From assembly GCF_000518885.1 (NCBI RefSeq), contig NZ_JAEL01000007.1, positions 36,654 through 100,653 of the forward strand: a stretch of 64,000 bases of DNA. Reading direction: 5' to 3'. Positions 54,035 through 62,586 of this stretch are shown here, one piece after another. Position numbers and translations under genes: made by a program. Under the pieces are notes generated by a model. The model saw nothing but the letters and a program-made list of their open reading frames with translations. It was not told where the DNA came from and did not search any database. Numbering within the stretch: the stretch's first letter is position 1; each line of letters opens with the position of its first letter. This DNA comes from Bacillus sp. J33 (GTDB lineage: Bacteria > Bacillota > Bacilli > Bacillales > Cytobacillaceae).

Positions 54035-54364
54035 ATGAAAAGAAATCTAACTTTACTTCTAGTTGCTTTATTGGTGGAAACATTGGTTACGCTCTTAATA
54101 TCTTCTGCTTTATCCATTCGGTTTATCGAAATTATGTTTTTTGCGGGAGTGGCTTTTACAGCTTTAACAGTTTGGTTCTCAGGGAGCGGAGGGATGGTAA
54201 CAAAGTTTATTGATAGTACATTAAGCGCCCGGACAGGGTTATTAACAGAGAGGGAGGAGTTTCGTTTCAGGCCGAATTTTGTGGTCTTGGCTTCAGCTAT
54301 CTTTCTCCTAATTGGATTAGTTTTCTTTGTCCTGCTCGTAACAAATGTGATTCCTCCAGCTTAA
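54035..54364 (+). CDS. Small membrane protein, unknown
   Basis: 109 residues with three hydrophobic helices (NLTLLLVALLVETLVTLLI, IMFFAGVAFTALTVWF, FVVLASAIFLLIGLVFFVLL) and a short charged loop between the second and third. The second of two adjacent ATGs is preferred since it is 7 bases after AGGAGG. Not recognised beyond a general DUF3899-like look. Confidence 0.7.
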   Translation: MKRNLTLLLVALLVETLVTLLISSALSIRFIEIMFFAGVAFTALTVWFSGSGGMVTKFIDSTLSARTGLLTEREEFRFRPNFVVLASAIFLLIGLVFFVLLVTNVIPPA

Positions 54365-54428
54365 ATCATCAAGGTGTACTTTCACATATGGTAAAATATA
54401 CGTAAACTTTATAAAAGGAGATATTAGT

Positions 54429-54770
54429 ATGGCTAAATCAGCGGCAAAAAAAATGCGTGATAAAGCAGTCCGCGAGGGAAAAAGAAATCCTGTTTTGAAT
54501 CGCAGCCCGTTTGCCTATACAGATATGCAAACAAGGAAAACGAAGACTAAGAAAGATAAATTATATAGATGCAAATATAGGAACCGCTTTTCTGATTCAG
54601 ATGGAAAAGATGGTTCTTTTTTTGGTGTAATCATCCCCATTTTCGTTTTATCCCGATTCTCCTTAATAAAAACGGTTTCTTTAGCTGATAAATTTGTTTC
54701 CAGCTTTGGTAACCAAACCTGGCAGTTAAAACACCTATTTCAAGTATTTTGTACCGCCTCAAATACTTGA
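54429..54770 (+). CDS. YqkK-like small basic protein with an unusual C-terminal extension
   Basis: 113 residues. The first ~62 (KKMRDKAVREGKRNP, TRKTKTKKDKLYRCKYRNRF, DGKDGSFF) match a short Bacillus protein family like YqkK, which normally ends near this point. The remaining ~50 residues are of a different, hydrophobic composition, and a family 1 repeat starts 18 bases after the stop. The normal stop was probably lost. AAGGAG precedes the ATG. Confidence 0.65.
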   Translation: MAKSAAKKMRDKAVREGKRNPVLNRSPFAYTDMQTRKTKTKKDKLYRCKYRNRFSDSDGKDGSFFGVIIPIFVLSRFSLIKTVSLADKFVSSFGNQTWQLKHLFQVFCTASNT

Positions 54771-54787
54771 AAAGCCCCTTAATGAAA

Positions 54788-55028
54788 GGCTCTGTTAAAT
54801 TTGCCTGTTGATTTCCGCTCCAGGCGCTCGCTTTCCGCGGGCGGTCCGACGCTCCTCGGCGCATTCGCGCCTGTGGGGTCTCCCTTTGACTCGCTTCTCC
54901 CGCAGGACTTTGAATAAGCTTCCCCGAGTTAACACCGCACGAAGGAAATGCAAATGCATTTCCGAGGATCTCGCGCCTTCCGCTCCAATCAACAGGGTGC
55001 CAAAATCAACATTATAATTTAACACAGC
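54788..55028. repeat. Family 1 repeat, full copy (241 bp)
   Basis: GGCTCTGTTAAATTTGCC at the left and AATTTAACACAGC at the right, with the intact core (CTTTCCGCGGGCGGTCC, CCTGTGGGGTCTCCC, TTCTCCCGCAGGAC, ATGCAAATGCATTTCC). Matches 6826-7067 over nearly its whole length. Confidence 0.85.
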
Positions 55029-55034
55029 TTAATG

Positions 55035-55061
55035 AAAAAAATGCGGCAAAACAGCCGCATT
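55035..55061 (-). terminator. Terminator of the 106-aa gene
   Basis: AATGCGGC/GCCGCATT stem followed by seven U residues on the minus strand. Confidence 0.9.
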
Positions 55062-55078
55062 CTTTCTAAAATAAAATA

Positions 55079-55399
55079 TTACCTTCTTAATATGCCCATC
55101 TCTTTAATATTAGTCCGGGTGTCACTATCCCCCAGATCATATATCATCCGATATATTTCTTCCATTGTGGCATCATATTTATCATTTTGAGTTTCTTCCT
55201 TATTTTCCACCAAAGGTACATGTGCCAGCTGAAATGTTTTCATATCCGCATCATAATTTTCCCTGATGTAATCAGCTATTTTGGCTATTTCTCTGTCATC
55301 CGCATAAATTTTAAACTGCCATTCAGCAGCTTCATCCGGCGCCGGATATATTTGAGCATTTTCAATATCTATATAGTATGGCTTTTTTGTATGTTCCAT
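55079..55399 (-). CDS. 106-aa soluble protein, unknown
   Basis: An acidic protein with no signal peptide (MEHTKKPYYIDIENAQIY at the start, DATMEEIYRMIYDLGDSDTR near the end). Similar small proteins occur in Bacillus; no function known to me. GAGGAG stands 8 bases before the ATG and a terminator follows, so it is a real monocistronic gene. Confidence 0.72.
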   Translation of the reverse strand: MEHTKKPYYIDIENAQIYPAPDEAAEWQFKIYADDREIAKIADYIRENYDADMKTFQLAHVPLVENKEETQNDKYDATMEEIYRMIYDLGDSDTRTNIKEMGILRR

Positions 55400-55602
55400 G
55401 ACTTCATCTCCTCACTTTTTATTGGTATTTACCACAAATGCCTATAAACTAACCTTTTCAATCTTATTGAATGATTTGACACCCATGGTACTTTCCAATC
55501 ATGGCTTGCTATAGCTGTGCATTTTTAGGAAGCTGGCACAACGATAAATTTCTTTAGGAGGTATGTGATCGGTATTTTAAGCGGGATCAAAAGGATGAAC
55601 CA

Positions 55603-55772
55603 ATGAATTATGGCGAAGTCTTTAGCACATGGTCCTACTTAGCGGGAGCCAAAGAAATGGTATCAGCCTATCAGACGATGTTAAGCCCCTTCGGAGATGA
55701 GACTTGAAAAAGCTCGAAGAGGCGACCCGCGTTTCCAAGCAAGAAGAAGATCAGATCGAACAACTCTTCTTC
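55603..55772 (+). pseudogene. Degraded DUF3231-like gene (frameshift and truncation)
   Basis: An AAAGGAT site 8 bases upstream of ATG 55603 opens a frame MNYGEVFSTWSYLAGAKEM... that stops after 34 codons at 55707. One base lost in GATGAGACTTG explains it: in the next frame the text goes on with DLKKLEEATRVSKQEEDQIEQL before running into the 3' end of the glyoxalase gene. The restored start resembles, from memory, small four-helix DUF3231/CotF-like proteins; family assignment is tentative. Confidence 0.65.
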
Positions 55773-55776
55773 TTCG

Positions 55777-56199
55777 TCAGGAATCGATATATATTTTTTT
55801 AAAGCTGGGGCTTAATTCACTCCAAACATCAAAAAGATTGCCGTCCGGGTCTGAAAAAACAAAATTACGGCCAGGATGCCCACGGTCTTCAATCTCTCCT
55901 ACTTTTACACCCATGCCAGAAAGATCCTCATGGAGATGTTCCAGTTCACATTGCCCATCAACTTCAAATGTAAGAGAAAAACGTTCTTTCCCGTCTGAGT
56001 CAATAAAATTCATGCTCTCATTTTCTGCAGACTGAACCAAAAAGAAGCTTTGGCTTGCTAAATTGATAATCGCCATTTTTCCCTTTTCATCTTTATAGCT
56101 CTCAATGGCTCCAAGTTTTTCTGTATACCACTTTAAAGAATCATTTACGTTTGCAACAGGTATGTAGGCTGTTCCAACTCTTAGGAGTTTTTGCTTCAT
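55777..56199 (-). CDS. VOC (glyoxalase/bleomycin-resistance fold) protein
   Basis: 140 residues with the two beta-alpha-beta3 modules of the VOC superfamily: AYIPVANVNDSLKWYTEKLGA near the N-terminus and GRNFVFSDPDGNLFDVWSE near the C-terminus. Function not predictable. GGAGGGG is 7 bases before the ATG. Confidence 0.88.
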   Translation of the reverse strand: MKQKLLRVGTAYIPVANVNDSLKWYTEKLGAIESYKDEKGKMAIINLASQSFFLVQSAENESMNFIDSDGKERFSLTFEVDGQCELEHLHEDLSGMGVKVGEIEDRGHPGRNFVFSDPDGNLFDVWSELSPSFKKIYIDS

Positions 56200-56439
56200 C
56201 CATAACCCCTCCCCACTCTTTTTTCTATATGTAAATTCTATCCAAAATGATTAATACCTTTTTTTAAAGTCGACATTGATTGTTTTCATGTACGACCTCC
56301 TTCTTAAATTTTGTTCCCTAGACTTCCCCTATATACTCATACTCCTGCTTATAATGCCAATCTTTTCCGGAGAGCCTGTTTACATTCCTGCAAAATGGGT
56401 TAAATAAATTAAAAAACAACTAGAATGGGAGCTTGATAG
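56200..56439. other. Intergenic region
   Basis: AT-rich. A minus-strand AGGAGG at about 56302 is followed by a 12-codon frame from ATG 56291, too short to call. Nothing else seen. Confidence 0.4.
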
Positions 56440-56562
56440 ATGATTAAGGAAATGGAATATTTAACATTCATTAAAGAAATTGGACGTCTGTTCAATGACT
56501 ACTACAAATGCAGCGATGATATAATCAAGCAAATTCTCCTTGCTGATATTCAGTTAATTTGA
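56440..56562 (+). CDS. 40-aa peptide, unknown
   Basis: ATG 56440 with GGGAG 8 bases upstream opens 40 codons, mostly helical (MEYLTFIKEIGRLFNDYY ... DDIIKQILLADIQ). Neither Spo0E nor Sda signatures are present. Weakly supported. Confidence 0.4.
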   Translation: MIKEMEYLTFIKEIGRLFNDYYKCSDDIIKQILLADIQLI

Positions 56563-56659
56563 TATGCACTTTATTAGATCTTTTATACTAATTAATTCAT
56601 TTACTTTGACTATTTGAATAAATATGTATAGTATGCTGACGGACGAAAGGAGCAGGAGC

Positions 56660-56839
56660 ATGTGGTTTTGGATTCTGGCAATCTCCATCCCTATTATCAT
56701 CCTGGCAGTTTTGGAAGAAACGATTCAGTTTCTTGTTAACCGGAAGATTTTTGGAAAAGACGAAAAGCAGTTTCTGCTAAAAGAAAAATTAAAAGCTATT
56801 AAAAATAAACTAATGTACAAGAAAACCCCTTCCCAATAA
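56660..56839 (+). CDS. 59-aa single-helix membrane protein, unknown
   Basis: ATG 56660 (AGGAG 7 bases upstream) is preferred to the in-frame ATG at 56624, which lacks a ribosome site. One hydrophobic helix (WILAISIPIIILAVLEETI) and a Lys-rich cytoplasmic tail. A strong terminator starts within the last codons. Confidence 0.65.
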   Translation: MWFWILAISIPIIILAVLEETIQFLVNRKIFGKDEKQFLLKEKLKAIKNKLMYKKTPSQ

Positions 56840-56851
56840 GGAAGGGGTTTT
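56822..56851 (+). terminator. Terminator of the 59-aa gene
   Basis: Perfect 12-bp stem AAAACCCCTTCC/GGAAGGGGTTTT, overlapping the stop codon. Confidence 0.92.
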
Positions 56852-57028
56852 CTATGTTATCAAAGAACCGGCGCCCTGCCATGGTCTCTTGCCTTTTCAT
56901 ATGGGTAAGCCATTCTTAAGATAAATCTCCATGGTTTCCCTCATTCTAACCCTGGAGCCCTTCTGTACTACAGGAAATCTCCAGGATTAAGATTCTTCTG
57001 TTTTGGCATTATGATCCGATTCTTCTGC

Positions 57029-59119
57029 TTACTGCTGATGTTTTTCACCGGACATCCGCTGCTTTTTTAATTCAAAATATGTGTCCAAAACCCTTCTTCC
57101 GATTTCATAATTGGCTGTATGCCCGCTTCTTCCCTGATATGCCCATGGGACAATGACAGACATGGCTATTTCAGGGTTATTATGCGGTGCATAGGCAACC
57201 AGGCTTAAATTCATAACGTCAATTATAGGGTCACCTTTTTTTCTAAGAGGGCCGTCATAAAATGCCTCCGCTGTCCCTGTTTTGCCTGCAGGAGAATAAG
57301 GAGCATCAGCAAACCTTCTATAAGCTGTTCCTTCCGGGTGCTGCATAACCTGTCTTAACCCCTCTTTGACAGTGTTAAGTTCTCTTTCGCTTACATCAAT
57401 TGTGTTCAAGACCGTTGGCTGGATATCCTTCCAAACTGGCCCTAATTCGTTTTGCTGCTTGGAAGGTTCACGAATTTCTTTAACAAGACGCGGCTGGATT
57501 CGGTAGCCACCATTAGCAATGGTTGAAATATATTGGGCCATTTGCATTGGAGTATAAGTATCATACTGGCCAATTGCAAGGTCTAATAGGAATCCCGGCA
57601 AGCGCTGGGGTCCCTCATAGCCTATTGATTCATTGGGCAAGTCGATGCCTGTCCGGACCCCAAGGCCAAACTGGCCAAAGGACTCTCTCATATCTTCAAA
57701 TGCTCTTGGATTTTTAAACCCGAGAGGCTGATCGTAAGCGTATCTTGCATCTGCAATTTCTACAGCTGTTTTGAACATATAGACGTTGGAGGAAATTCGT
57801 AAAGCCCTTGTTTCGTTCATAACAGCTTGAAAGTTAAACCATGACTTTTTCACTTGCGGCGTTCCTGCAATTTTCATGGGAGCATCCAAAAAAGTGGTTC
57901 CAGGCGTAATGGCTCCTGTTTTATAACCTGTTAGCACTGTTGCACCCTTAACCGATGATCCAACATTATAAGAGGATGCGATGGTGCCGAGCGCATAATC
58001 CTGGAGCACCGTTTTGCCTTTATCATCTTTACCGATCATTTTTCCTGCCATTGTCAGGACCTCACCTGTATGGGGGTCCATTAAAACCACAAATGCACGA
58101 TCCATTAAATAGGTGCCTCGAGTCCGTTTGGCAGCCCAAATTTCTTCCTCCAAAACCTTCTCGACTACCCGCTGGAGATCCATATCTATTGTAAGAACAA
58201 GATCTTTTCCCCTTTGCCCTTCCGAAACCAGTTCGCTTCCAAGAATTTCACCCTTTTTGGTGATCAGCCTTTCTTTGGATTTTTGGCCATGCAATACGTC
58301 TTCATATTGCATTTCAAGATAGCTTTTTCCTACACGTTCATTTCTGCTATAATCTCTTGAAAGAAAGTAATCCAATCGTTCCTGCGGCAGACCCTCTTCA
58401 GAATCTGTCACTTTTCCGAGAACCGTCTGAAGTGTGTTCCCGAAAGCATATGTACGATCCCAATCAGTTGTCGTAGTTACTCCCGGCAAATATTGAAGAT
58501 GCTCGCTTACAGCAGCATATTCTTCAGGAGTTACGCCTTCATTTTTTACAATTTGCGGAGTCATGGCATATCCGCTTGTAAACTCCCTATAGATTGCTAA
58601 TACTTCAAGATCCTGATCAGTAAGCTGCTTAAGATCGTCTTCGTTAATTCTCTTAAGCTGCATCTCATAGATTTGTTTATCCGTAAGTTTTTTATTGTTA
58701 AAAAGCTCCCATTCCTTTTCAGTAATTTTTTCTTTTACCTCCTCAGGATTTTTCATGATCCAAAAATCCTTCTTATCCCTTTCCCTTACTTTGTCTGGAT
58801 TTTTATCAATCAGCACAGCCAGCCGTTCAGCCACCTCCAGAATTTCTTCCTGCTTGGCATTTCGGTTGGTATACGTGATCGCACTCTTTGGAATATTATC
58901 GACGATTACATGATGGTTTCTGTCCAGCATCCTTCCTCTTGGAACAGGCTTGGAAACAATTACGTCTTCGGTTCGATTAACCTCGTTTTTATATGTCTCC
59001 CCATTAACAATCTGAACAACTCCAAGCCTTAAAATAAGCAATGAAAATAAAATAAAAATCACAAAGAATAACAAATTAACCCTAAATGGCACATGGCTTT
59101 TCTTTTTCTTTCTTCCCAT
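57029..59119 (-). CDS. Class B penicillin-binding protein (PbpA/PbpH-like transpeptidase)
   Basis: 696 residues. One N-terminal membrane helix (LLFFVIFILFSLLILRLG), a class B dimerisation domain with GRMLDRN, then the transpeptidase domain with SSVK as the SxxK site (YNVGSSVKG), SSN as the SxN motif (RISSNVYM) and KTGTA. Cross-links wall peptides during rod-shaped growth. B. subtilis PbpA (716 aa) and PbpH are the nearest known; which of them cannot be said. GGGGGGAG precedes the ATG. Confidence 0.93.
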   Translation of the reverse strand: MGRKKKKSHVPFRVNLLFFVIFILFSLLILRLGVVQIVNGETYKNEVNRTEDVIVSKPVPRGRMLDRNHHVIVDNIPKSAITYTNRNAKQEEILEVAERLAVLIDKNPDKVRERDKKDFWIMKNPEEVKEKITEKEWELFNNKKLTDKQIYEMQLKRINEDDLKQLTDQDLEVLAIYREFTSGYAMTPQIVKNEGVTPEEYAAVSEHLQYLPGVTTTTDWDRTYAFGNTLQTVLGKVTDSEEGLPQERLDYFLSRDYSRNERVGKSYLEMQYEDVLHGQKSKERLITKKGEILGSELVSEGQRGKDLVLTIDMDLQRVVEKVLEEEIWAAKRTRGTYLMDRAFVVLMDPHTGEVLTMAGKMIGKDDKGKTVLQDYALGTIASSYNVGSSVKGATVLTGYKTGAITPGTTFLDAPMKIAGTPQVKKSWFNFQAVMNETRALRISSNVYMFKTAVEIADARYAYDQPLGFKNPRAFEDMRESFGQFGLGVRTGIDLPNESIGYEGPQRLPGFLLDLAIGQYDTYTPMQMAQYISTIANGGYRIQPRLVKEIREPSKQQNELGPVWKDIQPTVLNTIDVSERELNTVKEGLRQVMQHPEGTAYRRFADAPYSPAGKTGTAEAFYDGPLRKKGDPIIDVMNLSLVAYAPHNNPEIAMSVIVPWAYQGRSGHTANYEIGRRVLDTYFELKKQRMSGEKHQQ

Positions 59120-59278
59120 GCTTGAATCTCCCCCCTTTTATTGAAGCTCTGTCTATATTACAGAGATTCTTGCCCCTGTTAATTTATTCCACATTTTTTC
59201 ATGGAATCCCTGCCAATTAATGTACTGAAATAATCTTTTTTATCGTATCGTATAAAGGGTGGAATTATTTTAATTCAA
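59120..59278. other. Upstream region of the PBP gene
   Basis: Non-coding, AT-rich; TATCGTATCGTATAAAGG near 59240 suggests a promoter region, but no pair of boxes was assigned. Confidence 0.35.
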
Positions 59279-59330
59279 GGCTGTTTTAAAGCTTATTGGA
59301 TTTTAGCACCCTGTTGATTGGAGCGGAAAT
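59279..59330. repeat. Family 1 repeat, right-end fragment (inverted)
   Basis: On the minus strand it reads CCGCTCCAATCAACAGGG then TGCTAAAATCC and ends TTTAAAACAGCC, i.e. the right terminus of family 1. Confidence 0.65.
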
Positions 59331-59429
59331 TATCAGAGATAATTTTAAAAAAGAAAAATTACAGGTAGGATTTTAAGGAATTGAAGTTGAAATTGTAATA
59401 CGGATTAAACAATTTAGGAGGGAACAAGA

Positions 59430-59894
59430 ATGGATAGATCTCAAAAACTTTTAAACTATTTTTTATCACATCGAAAGGTAACAAATGAGCTTATCAGCAA
59501 AATTGATGAAAATAATTATGATTACAAACCAACTGAAACCAGCATGCCTGCCGGGAAGCTAGTAACACATATGCTCACTTCTTTTTACATGTTTACAAAA
59601 ACAGTAAAAGTCGGCAACGCAAGTGTTTTTGGAGAAAAGTTTGATGATCTTCCTCATAACCTCTCGGAAGCTGCTGCTGCCTATACAGAAAAGTCTATAG
59701 ATTTGATTTCTTCCCTGACAAATGAAGAATTGAATAGAAGCATTGATATGACACAGATATTTGGGATTGAGCTAACCGGAAGCGAACTTCTTCAGATTGC
59801 TATGGATCACGAAATCCATCATAAAGGCAATTTATTTGTCTATGTAAGAGAAATGGGGCATACAGACCTTCCGATGTTTGTAAGCAGGGGATAA
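59430..59894 (+). CDS. DinB/YfiT-family metal-dependent protein
   Basis: 154 residues forming a DinB four-helix bundle. The likely metal ligands are His in LVTHML and two His in MDHEIHHKG. Some members are thiol transferases (bacillithiol-dependent); this one is not assigned. AGGAGG precedes the ATG and a terminator follows. Confidence 0.88.
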   Translation: MDRSQKLLNYFLSHRKVTNELISKIDENNYDYKPTETSMPAGKLVTHMLTSFYMFTKTVKVGNASVFGEKFDDLPHNLSEAAAAYTEKSIDLISSLTNEELNRSIDMTQIFGIELTGSELLQIAMDHEIHHKGNLFVYVREMGHTDLPMFVSRG

Positions 59895-59898
59895 GAAA

Positions 59899-59923
59899 GG
59901 ACGCCATTAGGCGCCCTTTTTTT
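59899..59923 (+). terminator. Terminator of the DinB gene
   Basis: GGACGCC/GGCGCCC stem with one mismatch, 4-base loop and seven T residues. Confidence 0.85.
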
Positions 59924-59925
59924 CT

Positions 59926-60597
59926 TTATAAGCTATTCAGAGGGGAAATCAGTTCTGCCTGCTCATTTTTTGGAGAGTTAACTTTCGCTGATACTGGATA
60001 CATATCCATTTTTCCAGCAGGGAATGGCACGAGCAAAGACTTCAGGAAATCTGTATCTTCAAAATTGGGATTAAGCCAGTCCTCAAAATCTCTTTCTTGC
60101 AAAATAACTGGCATCCGATCGTGTACTTGCTCTGTTAATTTGTTAGGATCAGTAGTAATAATTGTACAGCTTACTAATGGAGAATTCCCTTTAAGCCACG
60201 TATCCCAAATACCTGCAAAAGCAAATGGCTCTTCATCCTTCATAATAAATCTGTACGGCTGTTTTCCTTCGTCTGTTTTCTTCCATTCATAAAAACCGTC
60301 AGCGAGGATTAAACACCTATTTCTTTTGAAGGGTGTTTTAAAGCTGGGTTTTGAGTCAATGCCTTCAGCTCGTGCATTAATCATTTTATAGCCAACCTTC
60401 ACATCCTTGGCCCAAAATGGCACCAGCCCCCACTTCATCTGCCTGCCCATCCGTTCATTGCCATTTCCAACAACCGTCAATATATTTTGACTTGGTGCAA
60501 TATTATACCTGGGTACAATTTCTCCGCCCGAATATGTAAATTCAAATGCCATCTGCAGCTTATGAATTGCTTCAGTCAGCGTAAAACGCCCGCACAT
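59926..60597 (-). CDS. SOS response-associated peptidase, SRAP/HMCES (YedK) family
   Basis: 223 residues starting MCGRFTL; the mature protein therefore begins with Cys2, which forms a thiazolidine link with abasic sites in single-stranded DNA. Other active residues are Asn in NARAEG, Glu in FYEWKK and His in VHDRMPV. ATG 60597 is chosen because only it exposes the Cys, and GAGAGG is 8 bases upstream. Confidence 0.95.
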   Translation of the reverse strand: MCGRFTLTEAIHKLQMAFEFTYSGGEIVPRYNIAPSQNILTVVGNGNERMGRQMKWGLVPFWAKDVKVGYKMINARAEGIDSKPSFKTPFKRNRCLILADGFYEWKKTDEGKQPYRFIMKDEEPFAFAGIWDTWLKGNSPLVSCTIITTDPNKLTEQVHDRMPVILQERDFEDWLNPNFEDTDFLKSLLVPFPAGKMDMYPVSAKVNSPKNEQAELISPLNSL

Positions 60598-60791
60598 CCC
60601 TTTCACCTCTCTCTTTAGCCGACAATAATTCTTTCCTTCGGATAATGGTAGTTTAATTCAATTAAAACAGAAAATCCAATTACAGCAAGAGTCAGAAAAC
60701 TTTCCTGAAATTTCTTACAGAAGACACTCATCTATTTGGTTTAGGCTGAGCATATTAAAACTGTTAACTACTATTAAAGGGAGGGCTTTGC

Positions 60792-60947
60792 ATGTCAAAA
60801 CAAGGCAGACAAAATAAAAACCAAACGAGGACACAACTTGAAAAGCAAGACAAAAGAAATGATATCGAGCTTGGAAGCGAGTTTCAGGCAGGGAATGATA
60901 GCTCTCAAAGCCAGAAGAAAAGCGGAAAACAAGTAAATAAAAAGTAA
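60792..60947 (+). CDS. 51-aa hydrophilic protein, possibly a small spore protein
   Basis: ATG 60792 with GGGAGGG 6 bases upstream, 51 codons, then a terminator. Composition is Gln/Lys/Asn-rich without Trp, Cys or Tyr (SKQGRQNKNQTRTQLEKQD, ELGSEFQAGND). That resembles gamma-type small acid-soluble spore proteins but lacks a clear match, so the idea is tentative. Confidence 0.6.
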   Translation: MSKQGRQNKNQTRTQLEKQDKRNDIELGSEFQAGNDSSQSQKKSGKQVNKK

Positions 60948-60952
60948 GCAAA

Positions 60953-60979
60953 AATCCCCCAGTTTCAGGGGGATTCTTC
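60953..60979 (+). terminator. Terminator of the 51-aa gene
   Basis: AATCCCCC/GGGGGATT stem and short T run; it also lies at the end of cdaS and may serve both strands. Confidence 0.85.
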
Positions 60980-61577
60980 ATGTTCTGACTGTATAAAGCT
61001 GTCCGTCCACCGCAAATGAAATTCGGCCGGTTTCTTCGGAAACAATAATGACAACGGCATCCGTTTTCTCCGTGATTCCCAATGCGGCTCTATGCCTTGT
61101 CCCGAGTTTTTTCCCCTCTATGGTTTTCCTGGCAAGAGGCAAAATGTTGCCTGCCGAAATAATCATATCTTCCTTAACGAGGGTTCCGCCATCATGAAGA
61201 GGGTTTCCCGGATAAAAAATGGTTTCGAGCAAGGTATGGCTGACCTTTGCCCCGATTGGCGTACCATTGTGCAGATATTCATCAAGCGGCTGCCTTCTCT
61301 CGACAACAATAAGCCCCCCATGCTTTTTTTCCGATAGATGCTGAGCTGCCAGGGATAGGTTTGAATATTCCTTCGTATATGGAGATAGGTACGACTGCAA
61401 ATAATAGGTTGAAGCAATGTTATGGGCTTCCGTCACCATTTTTTGCAATCTTTCAAAATCGGATAAAATACAGCAGTTGAAGTCCTCAAGCGTTTTGGAA
61501 AGTGAATGGAGCTGCTCATCTATATTGCCAATATAGCGGTTTAGGTCATTTCGATATTGTTCCTCGCCGTAAATCAT
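60978..61577 (-). CDS. cdaS: Sporulation diadenylate cyclase CdaS
   Basis: 199 residues. An N-terminal two-helix regulatory segment (about 1-60, YojJ type) precedes a DAC domain with the active DGG motif (PLHDGGTLV) and RHR motif (GTRHRAALGI). It makes cyclic di-AMP. B. subtilis CdaS (207 aa) is made in the forespore and has the same layout. ATG 61577 follows GGAGG by 7 bases. Confidence 0.93.
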   Translation of the reverse strand: MIYGEEQYRNDLNRYIGNIDEQLHSLSKTLEDFNCCILSDFERLQKMVTEAHNIASTYYLQSYLSPYTKEYSNLSLAAQHLSEKKHGGLIVVERRQPLDEYLHNGTPIGAKVSHTLLETIFYPGNPLHDGGTLVKEDMIISAGNILPLARKTIEGKKLGTRHRAALGITEKTDAVVIIVSEETGRISFAVDGQLYTVRT

Positions 61578-61712
61578 CGGACTTCCTCCAATTCTTTTCA
61601 TATTAGTACCTTTTCCACAAAAAAAATATTTATCCGCTTATACCTAGCAGAAAGAGGTTTAGAACAAGTAAAAATAGACTAAATATAAGTATTACGCAAC
61701 GAGGTGAGAAAT

Positions 61713-62000
61713 ATGTTTGAACTTTTGGCAAAACAATTTGAAAAACCTGAAGGAATTTTGGGGAAACTTGCAGGTAAAATTATGTATTTTGAAAACCGCA
61801 AGATTAATAAATGGACTATTAGGAAGCTCAATATAAAGCGCAGAGACTCTATTCTAGAGGTGGGATACGGGCCAGGATACAGCATCCTCTTTATTATGGA
61901 CAACTACCGGCATGTAGAAGCGGATGGAGTCGATGTCTCAGAAGATATGAAAACTGCGGCGTCTAAGCTAATGACAATGAAACACAAAACTGGAAAGTAG
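61713..62000 (+). pseudogene. Truncated SAM-dependent methyltransferase
   Basis: ATG 61713 (GAGG 8 bases upstream) opens 95 codons containing motif I (ILEVGYGPGYSI) and the acidic ribose-binding strand (ADGVDVSEDM), then ends. Family members that start MFELLAKQFEKPEG are about 190-200 aa; the second half is missing. Either a remnant or, less likely, a short gene product. Confidence 0.75.
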
Positions 62001-62067
62001 CAAACAGAAGCAACAAATTAGGAACGGACCTAGTTAAATTAGGACTTTTAAAAAGTGCAAATTAATT

Positions 62068-62104
62068 TAAAAAGGGTGAGCCGACAATTATTAAGCTCAC
62101 CCTT
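62068..62104 (-). terminator. Terminator of the 53-aa frame
   Basis: Perfect 10-bp stem AAGGGTGAGC/GCTCACCCTT with U run on the minus strand; the stem includes the stop codon of 62097-62258. Confidence 0.85.
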
Positions 62105-62258
62105 CAATTTTTTCACCTTCATAAATGATATTTTTTCTAGCAAAGTCAAGATGAAATAGTTCTTCGCCAGGAAAATGATATACCCCACATTGAAAAAGCA
62201 GAAAAACATCACCTATTCTATCCTTAAAATAATTTTCTACTTCAGATCTTCTAACCAA
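62097..62258 (-). CDS. 53-aa protein, unknown (low confidence)
   Basis: TTG 62258 with GGGAG 8 bases upstream gives 53 residues (RRSEVENYFKDRIGDVF, YHFPGEELFHLDFARKN). The same frame stays open ~19 codons further upstream without ATG, so it may be the tail of a lost gene. The terminator immediately after supports transcription. Confidence 0.45.
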   Translation of the reverse strand: MVRRSEVENYFKDRIGDVFLLFQCGVYHFPGEELFHLDFARKNIIYEGEKIEG

Positions 62259-62480
62259 TACATCAACTCCCTTAGTATAAATTCTTATTACTATCCATTG
62301 CTTTTTAAACCTGCCAAGTGTAACTTAGGTAAGTTTTTTAGTTCTTTTGATTAGTAATTCCTTTTTTTACCAAAATTGCACTTCGTCGTTCAGTTGCTGG
62401 TTCTAGGTGAACAAGATCCCAAAATTCCTAATGAATACTCGATACAAATCTAGTTAACATAATTATTCTTATCGGCAATG
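62259..62480. other. Intergenic region
   Basis: No gene or structure recognised apart from the possible upstream remnant of the 53-aa frame. Confidence 0.35.
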
Positions 62481-62481
62481 A

Positions 62482-62510
62482 AAAAGGATCTTCAGTTGGA
62501 AGATCCTTTT
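62482..62510. terminator. Orphan hairpin terminator
   Basis: Perfect 12-bp stem AAAAGGATCTTC/GAAGATCCTTTT. No gene ends next to it, so it is likely a relic of a removed gene. Confidence 0.75.
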
Positions 62511-62586
62511 AGCTGTTTGTTTAATTAAAGCGCTCTTTTCTTGAATAACTGAGAAACTTCTATTAGCTGGTTTAGTTGGGAAACTT

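Noticed and set aside
56256..56291. 12-codon frame MKTINVDFKKRY after AGGAGG on the minus strand
   Set aside because: Good ribosome site but too short and without a terminator to support a gene; it may be a gene remnant.
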